Part shown: positions 1-7,745 of the stretch, one piece after another
How positions within the stretch are numbered: position 1 is the first letter of the stretch
How the letters are laid out: every line of letters begins with the position of its first letter
NCBI GenBank assembly: GCA_052143575.1
Contig: JBKQSP010000054.1
Span: 45,211-109,210 of the forward strand
Direction: 5' to 3'
Length of the DNA stretch: 64,000 bases
From: JAKACA01 sp052143575
GTDB taxonomy: Bacteria; Actinomycetota; Acidimicrobiia; Acidimicrobiales; Bog-793
Notes under the pieces: model-generated
Seen by the model: the letters and a program-made list of their open reading frames with translations, nothing else
Databases searched by the model: none
Told to the model about the DNA's origin: nothing
Translations under genes and position numbers: made by a program

Positions 1-122
1 TCGACGTGGGTGACAAAACCTGCCACCAGGACGACGTCGCGCGCGGCGTGCCCGAGCACCTGATATGCGACGTGAACGCCATCATCGGTCAGCGCGTAGC
101 GCGTTTCCGGTATCTCCGACAC
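1..122 (-). CDS. N-terminus of an alpha/beta hydrolase, probably hydrolase/adenylate-cyclase type (partial)
   Basis: Only the first 40 codons are inside the window; the gene runs off the left edge. The GTG at 122-120 follows an in-frame TAA two codons upstream, so it is the first plausible start. The peptide begins VSEIPETRYALTDDG and continues through VAYQVLG and VVLVAGFVTHV. This is the N-terminal pattern of alpha/beta hydrolase domains that open bacterial class III adenylate/guanylate cyclase fusions (known family: ETRYA..G.HIAYQV.G.G..DLV.VPGFVSH). The catalytic serine, the His and any cyclase domain lie outside the window. Hydrolase fold is likely; the cyclase fusion is an inference from the N-terminal signature. 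Confidence 0.6.
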   Translation of the reverse strand, partial: MSEIPETRYALTDDGVHVAYQVLGHAARDVVLVAGFVTHV

Positions 123-438
123 CAGTTAAGTCTGCCCAATCGCCGCCACGCCCGCAGGCTTCGGCTGGGCGGCGACGCCGAGTATGCAATTGATCAACTA
201 AGGCCCGCGCTGCTTGCACGCGGACTCAGCTTCGCATGCATCAGGGGCGCCACCCGAGTGATCCCGAAGTCGGGTGTCAGGGCGCGCGTCGCCTACGCTT
301 TGTGCGGTGAAGAGTGGTCATGACCGGGACCCTCCGCGGCTCTCAGGCCGCTGTCAGGGCGCTTCCGGCGAGCGCTGCTGACCAAACACTCTCCGGCAGG
401 AGGACCCAGTATAAGTGCAGGTCAACGGTAGTGTCATT
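123..438. other. intergenic region upstream of tRNA-Arg
   Basis: These 316 bases separate the divergent partial hydrolase gene from the tRNA. The open frames here have no recognisable domain and poor codon character, so I see no gene. The stretch presumably contains the promoters of both neighbours, but I could not find a convincing -35/-10 pair. Confidence 0.5.
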
Positions 439-512
439 GCCCCCGTAGCTCAGTTGGACAGAGCAGCTGCCTTCTAAGCAGACGGTCGCAGGTTCGAGTC
501 CTGCCGGGGGCG
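439..512 (+). tRNA. tRNA-Arg (anticodon TCT)
   Basis: A complete cloverleaf can be drawn. The 7-bp acceptor stem is GCCCCCG (439-445) with CGGGGGC (505-511), followed by a G discriminator at 512. The D-arm contains AGCTCAGTTGG. The anticodon loop reads CTTCTAA with anticodon TCT (Arg). The T-arm stem is GCAGG/CCTGC around TTCGAGT. No CCA is encoded directly after position 512. Confidence 0.95.
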
Positions 513-869
513 CTGTTGCTGCCGTGGGCGCAGGCTGCCGGGGGCGCAGGTCAATCCGCCCGCTGCGGGAGGTCGGAGTGACTCTTTCCCCAGCTAGGGA
601 CTTGTGAGCTGTGTGATGATTGTCTCGACCAATGATCTGGGCACGACCGCACCCGCCGGCTTTTCTCGAGGCTGGATCGCGACCAAGGGGTCCCGCCCGT
701 CCGGCGTGGCTCAATCTGAGGGCCGGCGTTGCGAAAAATGGGGGCGGTCACCGATGTAGGCGGCCCGGAGCCCGCGTACCGTGAGCATGCAGCGACGATG
801 ATCACCGCAACTGCAAACGCGATGCTCGGCACCCAGGCCCTGGGTTACCGACTTGAACAGGGAGCGACC
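513..869. other. intergenic region between tRNA-Arg and the Tat-exported repeat protein
   Basis: These 357 bases have no supported gene. A 13-bp copy of the tRNA 3' end, CTGCCGGGGGCGC, occurs at 501-513 and again at 535-547. The downstream reading frame is open from 729 but lacks coding character before the Shine-Dalgarno GGAG at 861-864, so I start the gene at 870. Confidence 0.5.
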
Positions 870-2024
870 ATGGAACGCGAGAAGGCTGAGACGACAGAAG
901 CCCGGGAGACACCCTCGACGACGCGAAGGGCGCTCCTGCTCGGGGGGACCGCTGGGCTCGCCGGGATCGCAGCCTGCACCTTTGCCGGCGCTACGCCGGC
1001 AGGGGCCGCATCGGGGGACGACATGGTCCTCGGTGCGAGCAACGACGCGGGTAGCTCTGAGACCGACATCACCAGCTCGGTTGATACCTGCACACTCGGC
1101 GCCGTAAACAGCGGGGCGGGCTACGCGATTCAGGCGAGCGACGGTGCGGCCAGCACTGGGGTCGGCGCCGGTGGCGCAACCGGCACGAATGCCGCGATCT
1201 TCGCGCAGCTCAACAACCCGGCCAACTACTCGGCCGCCGTCGACGCCACTACAGCGGGCACCGGAAATGCGCTCCTGGCCCAGATCAGCAACTCCGCCAG
1301 CGTCTCTGCCGCCATTGAGGCGTCCACAGTTGGACGCGGCAGCGCCCTTTCCGCGTTCACGACCGGCGTAGGCAACGCCATCTACGCCAGCATTGAGAAT
1401 GCCGACAACACGAGTGCCGCCATATTCGCCGAAACCGACGGCACCGGAAGTGCGGTTCTGGCGATTTCGGAGGGATCGGGGCCAGCGATCACGGCGCAGG
1501 ACAACTATACGTTGATCGGGAAGGCGGTGACGCCATCCCTCATCTATTACGGCACAGGGTCGGGCGTTGTTGCACAGCTCGGCAACCCGGCTAACGACTC
1601 CGCTGCAGTGTTGGCATCCACAGCAGGCACCGGGAATGCGGTCCTGGCAGAGATCACGAATACGAAAAACAAGAGCGCAGCCATCTCCGGAACAACTCAA
1701 AGCGACCGCGGAATAGGTGTCTCGGGTTACAGCAAATCGGGCATCGGCGTCCGGGCGGCGAGCACGTCCGGTGACGCCCTCGTCGTATCCGGCAAGGTCG
1801 TCTTCTCGACGAGCGGGCTTGCGACGGTGGCCACGCACAAGACGAGCGTCACCGTCGCCCTGGCAACTGTCACGTCCTCGTCCATTGTGCTCGCAACGCT
1901 GCAGACTGACGAGGGAGCCATCGCTGTGGCGAACGCCGTTCCAGGATCCGGCGAGTTCACCATCAACCTGACGGCGGCGCCGCACGCACACTCCGTGAAA
2001 GTCGCCTGGTTCGTCATCGGGTAG
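870..2024 (+). CDS. Tat-exported repetitive protein, function unknown
   Basis: 384 residues. The ATG at 870 has GGAG five bases upstream and places a twin-arginine signal at the N-terminus (TTRRALLLGG, then a hydrophobic stretch ending in Ala-rich ATPAGAA near residue 47). The mature protein consists of imperfect repeats of roughly 30-40 residues with the shape N.A..SAA..A.T.G.GNA..A.I (for example PANYSAAVDATTAGTGNALL and PANDSAAVLASTAGTGNAVL). These suggest stacked beta structure. The last 80 residues form a separate beta-rich domain ending HSVKVAWFVIG. There are no catalytic motifs and almost no cysteines in the mature part. It is probably a secreted or surface structural protein; I recognise no named family. 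It is monocistronic. Confidence 0.75.
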   Translation: MEREKAETTEARETPSTTRRALLLGGTAGLAGIAACTFAGATPAGAASGDDMVLGASNDAGSSETDITSSVDTCTLGAVNSGAGYAIQASDGAASTGVGAGGATGTNAAIFAQLNNPANYSAAVDATTAGTGNALLAQISNSASVSAAIEASTVGRGSALSAFTTGVGNAIYASIENADNTSAAIFAETDGTGSAVLAISEGSGPAITAQDNYTLIGKAVTPSLIYYGTGSGVVAQLGNPANDSAAVLASTAGTGNAVLAEITNTKNKSAAISGTTQSDRGIGVSGYSKSGIGVRAASTSGDALVVSGKVVFSTSGLATVATHKTSVTVALATVTSSSIVLATLQTDEGAIAVANAVPGSGEFTINLTAAPHAHSVKVAWFVIG

Positions 2025-2071
2025 GCCTCGACGACGTAGCGTCGGGCCGAGGCGCACTCCCGGGGCGCGGT

Positions 2072-2674
2072 CTAGTCCAGGGAAAGTCCTGCTTCGAGAT
2101 GAGCCATGGCCTCGTCGAGCAACGTGGGGAGATCCGTCGAGGGATTCTCGGTGATGGCGAACATCACGGACATGGCGACGCCGACAACAGCTCCTGCCAA
2201 GGTGCGAACGCTGGCATCGTTGACAGGCTTGCCGGCGCGCTCGGCCACCACTTCGCTCAGGAGCTGCATGGCGGAGGCGAACTGGTCGAGCATCGCCGCT
2301 CGCAGCTCCGGGACCGACATGACGAGAGCCATGCGGTCGCGCTGCTCCGACTCTTCCTCGAGGCTGAGCTGGGCAAAGGCCAGCCGAAACGCTGACCGGA
2401 GCGCTTGAATGGAGCTCAACTCGGGGGGCTGGGCTCGGAAGGCCTCGACGATGACCGGGTCGAAGTCGTCGGTGAGCGCCACCTCGGCCTTGGTGGGGAA
2501 GTAGCGGAAGAACGTGCTCTCCGAGACCTCGGCCTCCTCGATGATCTGCTGCACCGTGGTTGCGTCGTAGCCCTGCTCGCGAAACAGTCGCATGGCGTGG
2601 GCCCGGATGGCCGCCCGCGTCTTGGCCTTCTTGCGTTCCCGCAAACCTGTTGCCGCTACCTCAGGCGACGTCAA
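2072..2674 (-). CDS. TetR/AcrR family transcriptional regulator
   Basis: 200 residues. An N-terminal TetR helix-turn-helix is clear: ERKKAKTRAAIRAHAMRLF, then GYDATTVQQIIEEAEVSEST and FFRYFPTKAEV (residues ~12-60). The variable C-terminal ligand-binding domain follows. I chose the TTG at 2674 because GGAGG lies six bases upstream and the start overlaps the 3' end of the MFS gene by 14 bases, implying translational coupling; a TTG at 2644 is an alternative. Co-transcription with the pump suggests it represses the pump and itself, probably through the repeats at 4233-4257. The inducer is unknown. Confidence 0.9.
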   Translation of the reverse strand: MTSPEVAATGLRERKKAKTRAAIRAHAMRLFREQGYDATTVQQIIEEAEVSESTFFRYFPTKAEVALTDDFDPVIVEAFRAQPPELSSIQALRSAFRLAFAQLSLEEESEQRDRMALVMSVPELRAAMLDQFASAMQLLSEVVAERAGKPVNDASVRTLAGAVVGVAMSVMFAITENPSTDLPTLLDEAMAHLEAGLSLD

Positions 2675-4211
2675 TGCTGGCCTCCGCGTGCTGAGGAACG
2701 CCTTGCCCCGCGGTCCGGAAGCTGCCCTGGGGAAGGAAGACGAGGGCGAGGACCATGCCGGCGGCGGCGAGACCGGCCGAGACGACGAGGGCGAGATCCA
2801 TGCCATGTACGAACGAGGCGCGCACGTCTTGCAGCAGCGCTGCCGAACCGATCTGGTGGGCGACCGCCAGCCCGCCGAAGACGCTCGTGCGGGCGGCGGC
2901 GGCGAGCGGCCCCGGGAGGCCGGTGAGATCGAGGCGGGCGAGATAGGCCGAGCTGAGCACGCTGCCGAGGAGGGCGCTTCCGAACGGGCCGCCCACTTTG
3001 TTGAGGGCCTGCAGGACGGCCGAGCCCACGCCTGCGCTCTCCTCGGAGAGCTCGGACAATGCTGCCGAGGACGCCGTCGCCATGGCGAGGCCGAGCCCGA
3101 GGCCGGCAACGGCCATCCACAAGGCGACGAAGCTCGTGCTCGAGCTGAGATGGGTGGCGCCACCGAGCAGCAGTCCAGCCGCCAGGATGCCGAAGCCGAG
3201 TGCCACGGCAACTTTCGCACCGGCGACGCGTGCCACCCGGTCAGCGGGAACCGCACCCAGCACGAGGCCGCCGATGAGCGGGAGGAGTCGAAGCCCCGAG
3301 CCCATGGCGTTGGTGCCGAGCACGCCCTGGAAGTACTGCGGCATCGAGAAGAGGACGCCGATCATCGCAAGGACTCCGACGGCGGCCAGCACGACTCCCC
3401 AGGTGTAGGAGGGCGATCGGAACAAGGCAAGGTCGAGGAGGGGCTCGCCGTCGGGCCGATGGTTCATGCGGCGCTCCCACGCAAAGAAACTCGCCAGGAC
3501 GCCGACTCCGGCCACGATGAGAACCCAGGCGCTGGCGTCGCTCCATCCGTATTCGCCGGCGTCGATGAGACCGTAGGTCACCGTCACGAGGCCTGCCACG
3601 GACGCCAGCATGCCGACCGGGTCGAGGCCTGGGCGCCGCGAGGCACGGGACTCCGGCAAGAGGGCGATGGTGGCGATGAGCCCGATGACGGCGACGGGGA
3701 CGTTGAGGAGGAACACCCATCCCCACCAGTAGTGGGAGAGAAGCCAGCCACCGAGAATGGGGCCGATGGGCGTGGCGAGGAAGTTGGCGGCCGCCCAGAT
3801 TCCGACCGCCTTCGGGCGCTCTTCCTCGCTGAACAGCACCGTGAGACCGGAGAGCGCCATGACGATGATTCCTGCGCCCGCCAGGCCGAGCAGCACCCTG
3901 GCAGCGAGAAACTCGCTGACGGAGGTCGAGAAGGCGGACGCCGCCGAACCGAGTGCGAAGAGCGAGAGGGCCGCGATCATGACCTTTTTGCGGCCGTAGC
4001 GGTCCCCGAGGATGCCAGCCGGGATCATGGCCGCCGCCAGCACGAGGAAGTAGCCGGAGGAGAACCACTGCAGGTCAGACTCCGAGGCGCCGAAAGCTTT
4101 GGCGAGGGTCGGTATGGCCACGCTCAGGACCGTGCCATCGAGGCCGACGACGAGGACGGCAAGGCTGAGCGCTCCGAGCGCCCACCACCGGCGCCGCCCG
4201 CTCGTGTTCAT
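2661..4211 (-). CDS. MFS drug:H+ antiporter, DHA2 (EmrB/QacA) family
   Basis: 516 residues, about 14 predicted membrane segments, the normal size for 14-TM DHA2 exporters. Visible family marks are the TM1 segment LDGTVLSVAIPTLAKAF, motif A GDRYGRKKV after TM2, and a TM5-type GWRWVF-like element WWGWVFLLNVPVAVIG. It would export drugs or other hydrophobic compounds using the proton gradient; the substrate cannot be deduced. It is the first gene of a two-gene operon with the TetR gene that overlaps its 3' end. Confidence 0.92.
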   Translation of the reverse strand: MNTSGRRRWWALGALSLAVLVVGLDGTVLSVAIPTLAKAFGASESDLQWFSSGYFLVLAAAMIPAGILGDRYGRKKVMIAALSLFALGSAASAFSTSVSEFLAARVLLGLAGAGIIVMALSGLTVLFSEEERPKAVGIWAAANFLATPIGPILGGWLLSHYWWGWVFLLNVPVAVIGLIATIALLPESRASRRPGLDPVGMLASVAGLVTVTYGLIDAGEYGWSDASAWVLIVAGVGVLASFFAWERRMNHRPDGEPLLDLALFRSPSYTWGVVLAAVGVLAMIGVLFSMPQYFQGVLGTNAMGSGLRLLPLIGGLVLGAVPADRVARVAGAKVAVALGFGILAAGLLLGGATHLSSSTSFVALWMAVAGLGLGLAMATASSAALSELSEESAGVGSAVLQALNKVGGPFGSALLGSVLSSAYLARLDLTGLPGPLAAAARTSVFGGLAVAHQIGSAALLQDVRASFVHGMDLALVVSAGLAAAGMVLALVFLPQGSFRTAGQGVPQHAEASIDVA

Positions 4212-4232
4212 GAAGGATACCGCCAGACGACA

Positions 4233-4257
4233 GTTACCATGTATTGAAGGTTACCAT
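4233..4257. promoter_or_regulatory. direct repeat upstream of the MFS/TetR operon, candidate operator
   Basis: On the minus strand ATGGTAAC occurs twice (4257-4250 and 4240-4233) with a 17-base period, 22-46 bases upstream of the MFS start at 4211. Two identical 8-mers at this position in a short intergenic gap are a plausible binding site for the TetR protein encoded in the operon. TetR sites are usually inverted rather than direct, so this is tentative. Confidence 0.4.
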
Positions 4258-4290
4258 CAGAATCAGGCACCCTCCAGGGCCGGACGACCC

Positions 4291-4866
4291 TCATTCCAAG
4301 TAGAACGTGAGCGCCGGCAGGAGGAGGTCCATGATCTCCTCGTGGCTTGCGCTGGCGAGCGACTCGACTCGCACGACATGGCGGAGCACGGCAATTCCGA
4401 CGAGCTGGGCGGCCAGCAGGGAGGCCCGCAAGGAGGCGTCCGGTCGATCGCTCAGGGCGGCGATCCGGTCCAGCAGCTCGGTCGTCACGAACTCCCGCAG
4501 CATCGTGGCGGCACGCTCGTTGGAGACCGCTGAGCGCACGAGGCCCAACATGGCGTTTCGGCTCTTGTCGCTGTCGATCGCGTGCAGGTAGGCGCCGGCG
4601 AGCGATGCCACGGCTTCGCCGAGGTCGTCAGGGGAAAGATCGCCGTACAGCTCGGACGGCGCGAAGGCGAAACCCATGGCGGCGACGAAGAGCCCCTCCT
4701 TCGACCCGAAGTAGTGGATGAGGAGTGCCGGGTCGACGCCTGCCTCGGTGGCGATGGCACGGAGCGATGTGGCGTCATAGCCGCGTGTGGCGAAGCGGCG
4801 TCGTGCGACGGCGAGAATTGCTGCCCGTGTCCCGGGAGTGCCGGGTCGGCGGCCGGTGCGGCTCAC
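4291..4866 (-). CDS. TetR family transcriptional regulator of the ABC exporter operon
   Basis: 191 residues. The HTH is clear: GTRAAILAVARRRFATRGYD, ATSLRAIATEAGVDPALLIHYF and GSKEGLF (residues ~12-58), with a typical all-helical C-terminus. The GTG start at 4866 overlaps the stop of the upstream ATPase gene (GTGA, 4863-4866), so it is the last gene of a four-gene operon (permease, ATPase, ATPase, TetR). It is probably an autoregulator acting at the inverted repeat that overlaps the operon promoter at 7664-7695. Confidence 0.92.
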   Translation of the reverse strand: MSRTGRRPGTPGTRAAILAVARRRFATRGYDATSLRAIATEAGVDPALLIHYFGSKEGLFVAAMGFAFAPSELYGDLSPDDLGEAVASLAGAYLHAIDSDKSRNAMLGLVRSAVSNERAATMLREFVTTELLDRIAALSDRPDASLRASLLAAQLVGIAVLRHVVRVESLASASHEEIMDLLLPALTFYLE

Positions 4867-5729
4867 GAGACCGAGCCTGCTGTGACGACGGCGACGAAGG
4901 CCTCCTCCAGGTTGGCCGGAACGCTCCGGCTCCGCGAGGCGATCCCCTCGTGTGCCAGCAGCGCGGTGACGTCCTGCGACGAGGCGGCCACACGCAGCGT
5001 CCGGCCGTGTGCCTGCACGCTGAAGCCTGCGGCGTCGAGGGCGACAAAGGCCGCGTCCCAGTCGTCACACCGCACTTCGACGACGCTGCGACCGGCGATG
5101 ACCTCTGCAACGGTGCCGGCGGACGCCACGACGCCGTCGACCATGATGAGCAAGCGATCGCACTCCTCGGCCTCTTCCATGTTGTGGGTGGTGACGAGGA
5201 CACCGGCCCCCGCCTCGGCCGCCTGGCGGATGTCCTGCCAGAGCCGTGCGCGGCCGAGCGGTCCGACTCCCGAGGTCGGTTCGTCGAGGACGAGGAGCTC
5301 CGGTCGGTGGGCCAGCGCCACGGCGAAGGCGACCCGGCGCTGGGTGCCGAGCGGCAGGGCGCCGACGAGCTCGTCGGCGTGGGACTCGATGCCGGCGGGG
5401 AGCCCTTGGCGGGGGGAACCGAAGGCGGCCGAGGTGAAGTGCCAGTTTTCCGCCACGGTGAGATCGGTGTAGAGGCCGAGGCTCTGCGGGACGTAACCGA
5501 CGCGCCGTCGAGTGCCGACGGTCGGAGGGGCTTCGAAGAGGCGTACCGTGCCACCGCTCGGCCTGAGGAGCCCGAGGAGGAGGCGGATGACCGTCGTCTT
5601 TCCGGCTCCGTTGGCGCCGAGGAGCCCGACGACCTCACCCTTGTCGACGGCGAGGCTCACGGAGTCAACGGCGGTGAAGCTCCCGAAGCGCATCGAGACG
5701 CCGAGGGTACGTGCCAGGCTCCCCGTCAT
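4863..5729 (-). CDS. ABC-2 exporter ATP-binding protein with a degenerate signature motif
   Basis: 288 residues: an ABC ATPase domain (~1-220) plus a C-terminal extension. Walker A is GLLGANGAGKTTV, Walker B is LLVLDEPTSGV, and the switch His is present in VTTHNMEEAEECD. The signature expected as LSGGQ reads LPLGTQRRV, so the signature is degenerate. The ATG at 5729 overlaps the upstream stop (ATGA). It pairs with the ATPase at 5726-6550, whose defects are complementary, and with the permease at 6547-7635. It energises export; the substrate is unknown. Confidence 0.9.
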   Translation of the reverse strand: MTGSLARTLGVSMRFGSFTAVDSVSLAVDKGEVVGLLGANGAGKTTVIRLLLGLLRPSGGTVRLFEAPPTVGTRRRVGYVPQSLGLYTDLTVAENWHFTSAAFGSPRQGLPAGIESHADELVGALPLGTQRRVAFAVALAHRPELLVLDEPTSGVGPLGRARLWQDIRQAAEAGAGVLVTTHNMEEAEECDRLLIMVDGVVASAGTVAEVIAGRSVVEVRCDDWDAAFVALDAAGFSVQAHGRTLRVAASSQDVTALLAHEGIASRSRSVPANLEEAFVAVVTAGSVS

Positions 5730-6550
5730 GACGACACCGCCATCTCTGAGGCGAGAGCGGCAATGACCGCAGCGTCTTCGAGATCGGGATCGACCCGCGT
5801 GACGCCGGGCGGAAGGTCGCCCGTGGGCGCCCAGACGCGCCAGTCGGCACCCCGCCGCCATGACATCGCCGTCGGCTGAGAGACGCCTCGCACGCGACCG
5901 AGCGTTCCGGGAACCTCGCCCACGATGCCCTCGGGCGCACCGCTGATGAGCACGCGGCCTTCCTCCAGGAGCATGGCGGCGCTCCCGCGTGCCGCCTCGT
6001 TCACATACGTCGTGGCGACGACCACAGCCGTCCCCTCGGCGCCTGCCCGCGAGATGAGGCGCCACAGCTCCGCCCGGCTCACCGGGTCGACGCCGGTCGT
6101 CGGCTCGTCGAGCACCAAGAGCTCGGGCGAGTGCACGAGCGCCATCCCGACCGCCAACTTGCGCTGCATACCGCCCGACAGCTGCCCACCCAAGCGGTCG
6201 CGGACGCCGTCCAGTCCGACGAGACCGAGGATGCGGCCCGCCCGCCCTTTGAGCTCTGCTCCGGAGAGCCCGTATGCCGTGGCGGAGAACGCCACATTCT
6301 CGTCGACGGTGAGGTCGGCATAGAGGCCAGCGGTGGCCGGGACGTAGCCGATCTTGGATTTGGAGGGCCTCCGCACGCTCCCTTCCTCCACGCCCACGAG
6401 ACCAACGAGCGCACGCAGGCACGTGGACTTGCCGGCGCCGTCACCTCCCACGACGACGGTGACGCTCGCCGGCTCCACGGGAAGCGTGACCCCGATGATG
6501 GCGACGCGGCCACCGAGTCTCACGGTCACGTCATCGAGGCCCCACCTCAC
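5726..6550 (-). CDS. ABC-2 exporter ATP-binding protein with an altered H-loop
   Basis: 274 residues. Walker A is VVGGDGAGKSTC, the signature LSGGMQRKL is intact, and Walker B plus D-loop is LLVLDEPTTGVD. The switch-histidine position, usually SH.. or TH.., reads VVVATTYVNEAARG, with Thr in place of His. Together with the neighbour that has a poor signature but an intact His, this suggests an asymmetric heterodimer with one competent catalytic site. The GTG start at 6550 overlaps the permease stop (GTGA). The gene sits in the permease-ATPase-ATPase-TetR operon. Confidence 0.9.
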   Translation of the reverse strand: MRWGLDDVTVRLGGRVAIIGVTLPVEPASVTVVVGGDGAGKSTCLRALVGLVGVEEGSVRRPSKSKIGYVPATAGLYADLTVDENVAFSATAYGLSGAELKGRAGRILGLVGLDGVRDRLGGQLSGGMQRKLAVGMALVHSPELLVLDEPTTGVDPVSRAELWRLISRAGAEGTAVVVATTYVNEAARGSAAMLLEEGRVLISGAPEGIVGEVPGTLGRVRGVSQPTAMSWRRGADWRVWAPTGDLPPGVTRVDPDLEDAAVIAALASEMAVSS

Positions 6551-7635
6551 GGGTTCGCACCCTCGAGCAGGCCTGCCCCTTGCTCCGCCGTACCTCGAAG
6601 GTTCGGCGCCAGGTCGCGGCGGAATCGAAGGATGGCGAGCCCGAGGACGCCGACGGCGAGGACGGCCAGTAAGCCGATGGGTTGCCAGAGGGCGGAGATC
6701 GGCGTCCCCTTCAGCATGACGCCCCGACTGATCCGGATGAAGTAGGTGAGGGGCAGCACGTAGGAGATCCAGCGCACCCCGGCCGCCATGGAGGCGACGG
6801 GGAAGATGAGGCCGGAGAGCAGCACCTGCGGCAGCAGGATCATGAAGGCGAGCTGGATCGCTTGGCCTTGGTTCTGGGACACCGTCGAGATGAGGACGCC
6901 CATGCCGAGCGTGACGAGGAGGAAGAGGGCGGCGCCGAGCAGGAAGGTGGCGACGTTGCCTACGAACGGGACGTGGAACACGGCCATGCCGACAACGATG
7001 ATGACGGCGAGATCGAGGGCCGCCACCATGAGGTAGGGAACGATCTTGCCGATGATGACGTCCCAGGGCCGGAACGGCATGACGGCGAGTTGTTCCAGGG
7101 TTCCGCTCTGGCGTTCCCGCACGACGCCGAGGCTCGTGATGAGTGTGCCGATGAACACGAGAATGAGGCCGGCGAGGCCGGGCACCATGACCCAGGAGGT
7201 GGTGAGACTCGGGTTGTAGAGGATCTGCACTCGCACGGCCGCTGCCGTGAATCCGGCTTCCCCCGGCGTGCGGGCGTTGCGCGCCAAGGCCGACTCGGCC
7301 GTTTGCACGGAGAACACTTGCGTCCCGTCGAGCAGGACGAGGACTCCGCTGTCGCTCGTGACCACACCGACGACGGCTGCGCCGACGAGGAGCCGTTGCT
7401 TGGCTGTGGACTCCGTGCCATCGACGTCGACGGCGACCACCTGGAACGGCGCATGCAGCAGGGGGGCCACGAGCTCGGCGCGGGGACCGACGACGATGGT
7501 CGGGATCTCCTTCACGCTGAAGCTGGCGGCGTAGCCGAAGACGACGAGCAGCAGCACGGGCAGCACGATCATCATGGCGAGCGTCCGGCGATCGCGCCGC
7601 AGCTGGCGGAACTCCTTTGTCACCATCGCCCACAT
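6547..7635 (-). CDS. ABC-2 type exporter permease
   Basis: 362 residues with the ABC-2 permease layout. A cytoplasmic amphipathic start (MWAMVTKEFRQLRRDRRTL) is followed by TM1 (TLAMMIVLPVLLLVVFGYA), a large extracytoplasmic domain of about 150 residues, and five more TM segments in the C-terminal half including VIIGKIVPYLMVAALD and VLPLTYFIRISRGVMLKG. I use the ATG at 7635 because GGAGG lies six bases upstream; an in-frame TTG at 7656 is less likely. It is the first gene of the four-gene exporter operon, with the promoter at 7667-7695. Confidence 0.92.
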   Translation of the reverse strand: MWAMVTKEFRQLRRDRRTLAMMIVLPVLLLVVFGYAASFSVKEIPTIVVGPRAELVAPLLHAPFQVVAVDVDGTESTAKQRLLVGAAVVGVVTSDSGVLVLLDGTQVFSVQTAESALARNARTPGEAGFTAAAVRVQILYNPSLTTSWVMVPGLAGLILVFIGTLITSLGVVRERQSGTLEQLAVMPFRPWDVIIGKIVPYLMVAALDLAVIIVVGMAVFHVPFVGNVATFLLGAALFLLVTLGMGVLISTVSQNQGQAIQLAFMILLPQVLLSGLIFPVASMAAGVRWISYVLPLTYFIRISRGVMLKGTPISALWQPIGLLAVLAVGVLGLAILRFRRDLAPNLRGTAEQGAGLLEGANP

Positions 7636-7663
7636 ATGCTGCCTCCCCGAAGTCAACAGTCAT

Positions 7664-7695
7664 TGAACTCTACGACCGTTGAGTTCATGCGTCAA
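7664..7695 (-). promoter_or_regulatory. promoter with overlapping inverted repeat of the ABC exporter operon
   Basis: Reading the minus strand, TTGACG (7695-7690), a 17-base spacer and TAGAGT (7672-7667) form a good sigma-70-type promoter 32 bases upstream of the permease ATG. A perfect 7-bp inverted repeat, TGAACTC (7664-7670) and GAGTTCA (7681-7687), covers the -10 and part of the spacer. A bound dimer would block RNA polymerase. The likely ligand is the TetR protein encoded at the end of the same operon (inference). Confidence 0.65.
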
Positions 7696-7745
7696 CGAGG
7701 ACGGGGCCGCATCGATCATGCCTCCGGCGTGCCCCCGCCTCGGCG

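Noticed and set aside
6..323. 105-codon open frame on the plus strand
   Set aside because: No domain or ribosome-binding site, and it is antisense to the credible hydrolase N-terminus at 1-122.
343..832. Minus-strand open frames across tRNA-Arg
   Set aside because: They contain the GLEPAT-type peptide that arises from reading a tRNA antisense; not genes.
711..2057. 448-codon minus-strand frame opposite the Tat repeat protein
   Set aside because: Arg/Gly-rich composition typical of antisense frames in high-GC DNA; the plus-strand frame has a signal peptide, ribosome-binding site and coherent repeats.
2592..4247. 551-codon plus-strand frame opposite the MFS pump
   Set aside because: Composition of a shadow frame (Glu/Arg/Gly/His-rich); the MFS protein on the other strand is unmistakable.
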